From NCBI GenBank assembly GCA_021793595.1, contig JAJYSL010000152.1, forward strand, positions 1 to 10,162: DNA of 10,162 nucleotides, written 5' to 3'. The stretch comes from Acidobacteriota bacterium. Lineage in GTDB: Bacteria; Acidobacteriota; Terriglobia; Terriglobales; Acidobacteriaceae. Shown here piece by piece: positions 7,308 through 10,162 of the stretch. Position 1 is the stretch's first letter; each line of letters begins with the position of its first letter. A model generated the notes under the pieces. That model had not been told where the DNA came from. It worked only from the letters and a program-made list of their open reading frames with translations, and ran no database searches. Both the position numbers and the translations under genes were made by a program.

Positions 7308-8750
7308 CTAGCAGACTTGGACGTGCCCGATACCGAGCAGTGCAGCGAGCTTCTGGATTTTCGACGCGATATGACCGACGCCAATCGCGCAATGATGCGC
7401 CGGCCCAGTGCAGCTCCACTCCCGGATGAAGCGTCTGGCGCCAATACTGAATCGATATCGGCTGTTTGTGTTGCCAATTTCAAGAGTGGGTCCCGGGACC
7501 GAATCTCCCTGCGCTGTGAGAAGCTTCAGATTTCCATTGTCCCCCTCCACGACAGAAAGTAGAGTTACGGGTCCGTGCTTGACTGACATCTCGATGGACA
7601 GCCCGCGGCCCACTTTCCCGTGATATGCCGAGAGCGGTCTCACTTTCGGGTTCCCGTTCGCAATCCTGACATGGCCGGGTCCATCGTGACCCATCAGGAC
7701 AACATCCTCCAGATAATCAACTGCATAAAACTCTGTAAATGATCCTCCGCAGCCGAAGGCATCCATTATTTTCATGGCGTGCGCGTTCTTCACCTCATAC
7801 TCCCCCGCCACCGGGACGCCAGCCGCCGTTAGTAGGCTGGTCCCGAGAATGATCGAGCTCATGACGTCCTCGTTCTCCACAATTCCCGTTCCTTTGTGGT
7901 AGTAAGCAAGAAAGTCTAGCCGATGGCGGTCGACGAACTTGTCGAGTGCTGAGGCCGTCTGTGCGGCCCGCGTCAATTCCACCGCGGGACAGCTTTCATC
8001 GATCTCGAAAGCCATGCGGAATTCCGCGATCTTTTCTTCGATTGCCGACCGCGAGATTTCGCGTCTGATTGCGGTCAGTTCGTCGACCTCTAATTGCTCA
8101 ATATGCGTGCCAAAGGCGGAACAGAGCTGAGTAAGATCGCAATAAACATCCAGCATACCGCCGTAATAGTGTCCCATCAGACCGAGTGTTGAGTTGGCGA
8201 GAATACCGGCAACCGAAGCAGCATCCAGCCACTCTCCTAGCTCTGCCCACGCTCCATCTTCTTCATGCATCGTTCCCGTTATTGCGAAAAAGGGAACATG
8301 GCAGCGCCGCAGCACGTTGGCCATCTCGGGCAGCGGGCACGCCTGACAATAAGAGAGCCATTCCCCAGTCATCGCGGTGCGATCATTGAGACGGTTGAAG
8401 CGCTCATAGTCGATCGCAGGCTCAGGCGAAAGGTTCAGAATCAGCAATGGCACTTTGACGCGCCGCACAATGGGCAGCACCGTTGAAGAAAGTGCGTAGG
8501 TGCTCACGTGGAGCAGGAGAAGATCGATATCCGCCCGGCAAAAGTTATGCGCTGCTTGCCGCGCTAGTTCCGAAGAGTCCACCATGCCGAAGTCGACGAG
8601 CTCGACGCCGCGTTTGAGCAACCTAGCAGAAATGGCCTTGGTGTATTGATCCAATCGTTCTCGGAGGCCGGGAAATTGTTGCCAGTAAACATCTAAGCCG
8701 ATTGCGAAGAGACCCACGCGGATTGATGTGTTTTGAGGAGTCAAAGGCAT
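7308..8750 (-). CDS. L-fucose/L-arabinose isomerase-family protein
   Basis: This is a 480-residue cytoplasmic protein with no signal peptide. The start MPLTPQNTSIRVGLFAIGLDVYW and the end GPAHHCAIGVGHIASKIQKLAALLGI match the L-fucose/L-arabinose isomerase fold family. By analogy with AraA, the Mn-binding residues would be E317 (GEYEVKNAHAMK), E340 (FTEFYAVD), H355 (VLMGHDGPGH) and H452 or H453 near the C-terminus. The family converts aldoses to ketoses (L-arabinose to L-ribulose, L-fucose to L-fuculose), but many divergent members have unknown substrates, so I give no gene symbol. As the first gene of the operon, it suggests use of a deoxy- or pentose sugar released by the two downstream glycosidases. 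No Shine-Dalgarno sequence is visible before the ATG. A TTGCAG/TATGAT pair (18-base spacer) ends 8 bases before it, raising the chance of a near-leaderless mRNA. Confidence 0.75.
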   Translation of the reverse strand: MPLTPQNTSIRVGLFAIGLDVYWQQFPGLRERLDQYTKAISARLLKRGVELVDFGMVDSSELARQAAHNFCRADIDLLLLHVSTYALSSTVLPIVRRVKVPLLILNLSPEPAIDYERFNRLNDRTAMTGEWLSYCQACPLPEMANVLRRCHVPFFAITGTMHEEDGAWAELGEWLDAASVAGILANSTLGLMGHYYGGMLDVYCDLTQLCSAFGTHIEQLEVDELTAIRREISRSAIEEKIAEFRMAFEIDESCPAVELTRAAQTASALDKFVDRHRLDFLAYYHKGTGIVENEDVMSSIILGTSLLTAAGVPVAGEYEVKNAHAMKIMDAFGCGGSFTEFYAVDYLEDVVLMGHDGPGHVRIANGNPKVRPLSAYHGKVGRGLSIEMSVKHGPVTLLSVVEGDNGNLKLLTAQGDSVPGPTLEIGNTNSRYRFSIGARRFIREWSCTGPAHHCAIGVGHIASKIQKLAALLGIGHVQVC

Positions 8751-9060
8751 TTCGGTACATCATAACCGCAGAAAGTGACTATCTGCAATAAAACATATCC
8801 CTATTGATTTTATCTATAGAACTTCCCACCACTCTTTCCCTCGAGTGAAACGCGATGCCAACGGGCCTCGACCGCTACGACTAGCAATGTGACGCTGGCA
8901 AGGAGCTTCAGACGATCTCGATCCATAAAGAACATAACATACTGATTAAATTAGTCTTATATCCGTATAAACTCAAATTCTTCGGTAATGTTGAAACGTC
9001 GGTGCCGTCGCGGACCGGTCAACCAGCTTCGGTACCATTCTGCGCGCCCGTTCTTTTTTC

Positions 9061-9087
9061 GCAAATATCTTGACAATTCATATTTGC
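9061..9087. promoter_or_regulatory. Candidate operator: 8-bp inverted repeat around the -35 box
   Basis: GCAAATAT (9061-9068) and ATATTTGC (9080-9087) are a perfect inverted repeat with an 11-base spacer, half-site centres 19 bases apart. The repeat brackets the TTGACA of the receptor promoter. That geometry suits a dimeric repressor or anti-activator binding two adjacent major grooves. No regulator gene lies in the window to assign it to. Confidence 0.5.
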
Positions 9088-9099
9088 CATGCTTACCAT
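9070..9099 (+). promoter_or_regulatory. Sigma-70-type promoter of the receptor gene
   Basis: A consensus TTGACA (9070-9075) is followed after 18 bases by TACCAT (9094-9099), which matches 4 of 6 positions of the -10 consensus. Transcription would start near 9106, giving a leader of about 65 bases. CCATGC is repeated at 9087-9092 and 9096-9101, overlapping the -10. Confidence 0.55.
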
Positions 9100-9171
9100 G
9101 CGTCAATATCACATTTTAGCAATACACAAATGATGTTCTATTTGAAATTCCATCAACCTGGAGGCTGGAGT

Positions 9172-10162
9172 ATGATCAGTCAGTTGGGAAAAATGCTCTA
9201 CCGCAGAGAGCTCATCACTCTCGTCGCTGTCGCAATTCTATGCACGATGTCTGGACGAGCCCAGACCTCCGCCATTGTGGGCACGGTGTCGGACGGTACG
9301 GGAGCGGTCATAGGAGGCGCGCAAATTCAGGCGATCGAATTGTCAACAGGCGCGTCGAGACATGCCGAATCAAGCAACCAGGGAGCATTCGTCATTCCCT
9401 TGCTGCCGATCGGTACCTACAACTTAACCGTCACCCATTCCGGATTTGGCACCAAGATTGTCCAGAATATTCGCATTGACATCAATCAAGCTGCGCGCAT
9501 CAATGTGGTTCTCGGGGTCGCCTCCACCGAAACAACCGTTTCCGTCAACGGCAACAATACAGACTTGCTCGATACTCAATCGAGCGAGAACGGCCAGATC
9601 ATCGACAACGATCTCGTACAAAATATACCCTTGAATGGCCGCGATTTCACCAAACTCGCGCTTCTGGCTGCCGGCGCACAGCCCAATGTGGAGGGCAATT
9701 TGAGTGGCGGCACCGTGATCGACGGTCAGCGTTCGACCAGTAACCAGTACGTCATCGATGGAGCAGACACGACAGTGGGGGGCGGCGATTTCGCGTATCG
9801 CACGCCGGGGGCCGGCGTTCCACAAGGTGCGGCAGGTACAAGTTCCTCGTTGGCCACCCTTGATTCCATCGAAGAGTTCAAAGTGCAAACGTCGAACTAC
9901 TCAGCTCAATATGGCACGGAAAGTGGCGGCATCATCAACATCGTCACCAAAAGCGGAACCAATCACTTCCACGGATCTGTCTTTGACTACCTTCGCGACA
10001 GCATAACCGACGCGAACGACTATTTTCTGAATGCTGCAAACATTAAGAAAACGCCCTTTACTTTCAATGATGTTGGAGGAACCATTGGAGGTCCGATCAA
10101 GCGAGACCGCACCTTTTTCTTCGGGACTCTCGAACATCTGCAGGAGGTCTATAGTCGTCCAG
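9172..10162 (+). CDS. Oar-like TonB-dependent receptor, N-terminal part (3' end outside window)
   Basis: The ATG at 9172 is preceded by GGAGG at 9160-9164 with 7 bases of spacing, and the frame stays open to the window end (330 residues). Residues 9-30 form a signal peptide with arginines, a hydrophobic core and probable cleavage after GRA (residue 30). Residues about 33-115 are a carboxypeptidase-regulatory-like beta-sandwich (GTVSDGTGAVIGGAQIQA, then the conserved GAFVIPLLPIGTYNLTV). From about 118 comes the plug domain, with IPLNGRDFTKLALLAAGA (152-169), NQYVIDGADTT (191-201) and the strongly conserved GGIINIVTKSGTNHFHGSVF (252-271). The protein should sit in the outer membrane and import or bind a ligand using TonB energy. 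It is divergent from the isomerase/GH78/GH43 operon, so an oligosaccharide ligand is a reasonable inference. No separate SusD-type lipoprotein is visible. Confidence 0.9.
   Translation, partial: MISQLGKMLYRRELITLVAVAILCTMSGRAQTSAIVGTVSDGTGAVIGGAQIQAIELSTGASRHAESSNQGAFVIPLLPIGTYNLTVTHSGFGTKIVQNIRIDINQAARINVVLGVASTETTVSVNGNNTDLLDTQSSENGQIIDNDLVQNIPLNGRDFTKLALLAAGAQPNVEGNLSGGTVIDGQRSTSNQYVIDGADTTVGGGDFAYRTPGAGVPQGAAGTSSSLATLDSIEEFKVQTSNYSAQYGTESGGIINIVTKSGTNHFHGSVFDYLRDSITDANDYFLNAANIKKTPFTFNDVGGTIGGPIKRDRTFFFGTLEHLQEVYSRP

Larger units (their letters stand above)
8751..9171. promoter_or_regulatory. Divergent intergenic region between glycan operon and receptor
   Basis: This 421-base A+T-rich spacer holds no convincing ORF and must carry promoters for both the leftward operon and the rightward receptor. 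Besides the receptor promoter and the inverted repeat given separately, it holds two copies of ATATCCNTAT (8795-8804 and 8959-8968). The second overlaps the small dyad TTATA-tccg-TATAA (8957-8970). A palindrome GACCGGTC lies at 9013-9020. For the leftward operon, candidate promoter elements are weak. Confidence 0.6.

Noticed and set aside
7234..7419. 62-codon N-terminal extension of the GH78 frame
   Set aside because: It overlaps the isomerase gene end in another frame, has no GH78 or signal character, and the ATG at 7233 has a purine-rich ribosome site and a signal anchor following it.

Overview
The window most likely comes from a soil-type Acidobacteriota chromosome (Terriglobia-like). The main evidence is two incomplete Oar-like TonB-dependent receptors: the C-terminal part of one at the left edge and the N-terminal part of another at the right edge. 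The second has the carboxypeptidase-regulatory-like domain followed by a plug that is typical of the large receptor expansions in that phylum. This assignment is an inference from protein family style and was not confirmed by a search.

Layout. Bases 1-1103 hold the end of receptor 1 (+), followed by a perfect 9-bp inverted repeat. Bases about 1335-2027 are a graveyard of mobile DNA: a 17-residue scrap of an IS256-type transposase C-terminus, then the catalytic half of a tyrosine recombinase broken by a stop codon and a frameshift. The recombinase remnant ends 7 bases from the 3' end of an intact tRNA gene with anticodon CAU (2034-2109, minus), most likely the AUA-reading tRNA-Ile2. Bases 2110-2565 hold no recognisable gene. 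Bases 2566-3383 are a 5'-truncated IS3-family insertion sequence with an otherwise good OrfB catalytic domain, a long hairpin after the ORF and a probable right terminal repeat.

Bases 3381-8750 (minus) form a three-gene carbohydrate operon, transcribed leftwards: an L-fucose/L-arabinose isomerase-like protein, a membrane-anchored GH78 alpha-L-rhamnosidase-like enzyme, and an exported GH43-like glycosidase. The stop codon of the GH43 gene coincides with the last three bases of the IS3 right end, so the IS may have clipped its terminus. A 421-base intergenic region separates this operon from the divergent receptor 2 (9172 to the window end, +). That region carries a good -35/-10 pair and an 8-bp inverted repeat bracketing the -35 box, a candidate operator.

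How the genes could work together (inference): receptor 2 would bind or import an oligosaccharide at the outer membrane, the two exported glycosidases would strip L-rhamnose and another sugar (for example arabinose or galactose) from it, and the cytoplasmic isomerase would feed a released sugar into catabolism. No sugar transporter, kinase, aldolase or regulator is visible in the window. I do not see a clearly novel system. The most useful leads are the glycan-use locus with its operator candidate and the mobile-element junctions at the tRNA and at the GH43 stop codon.
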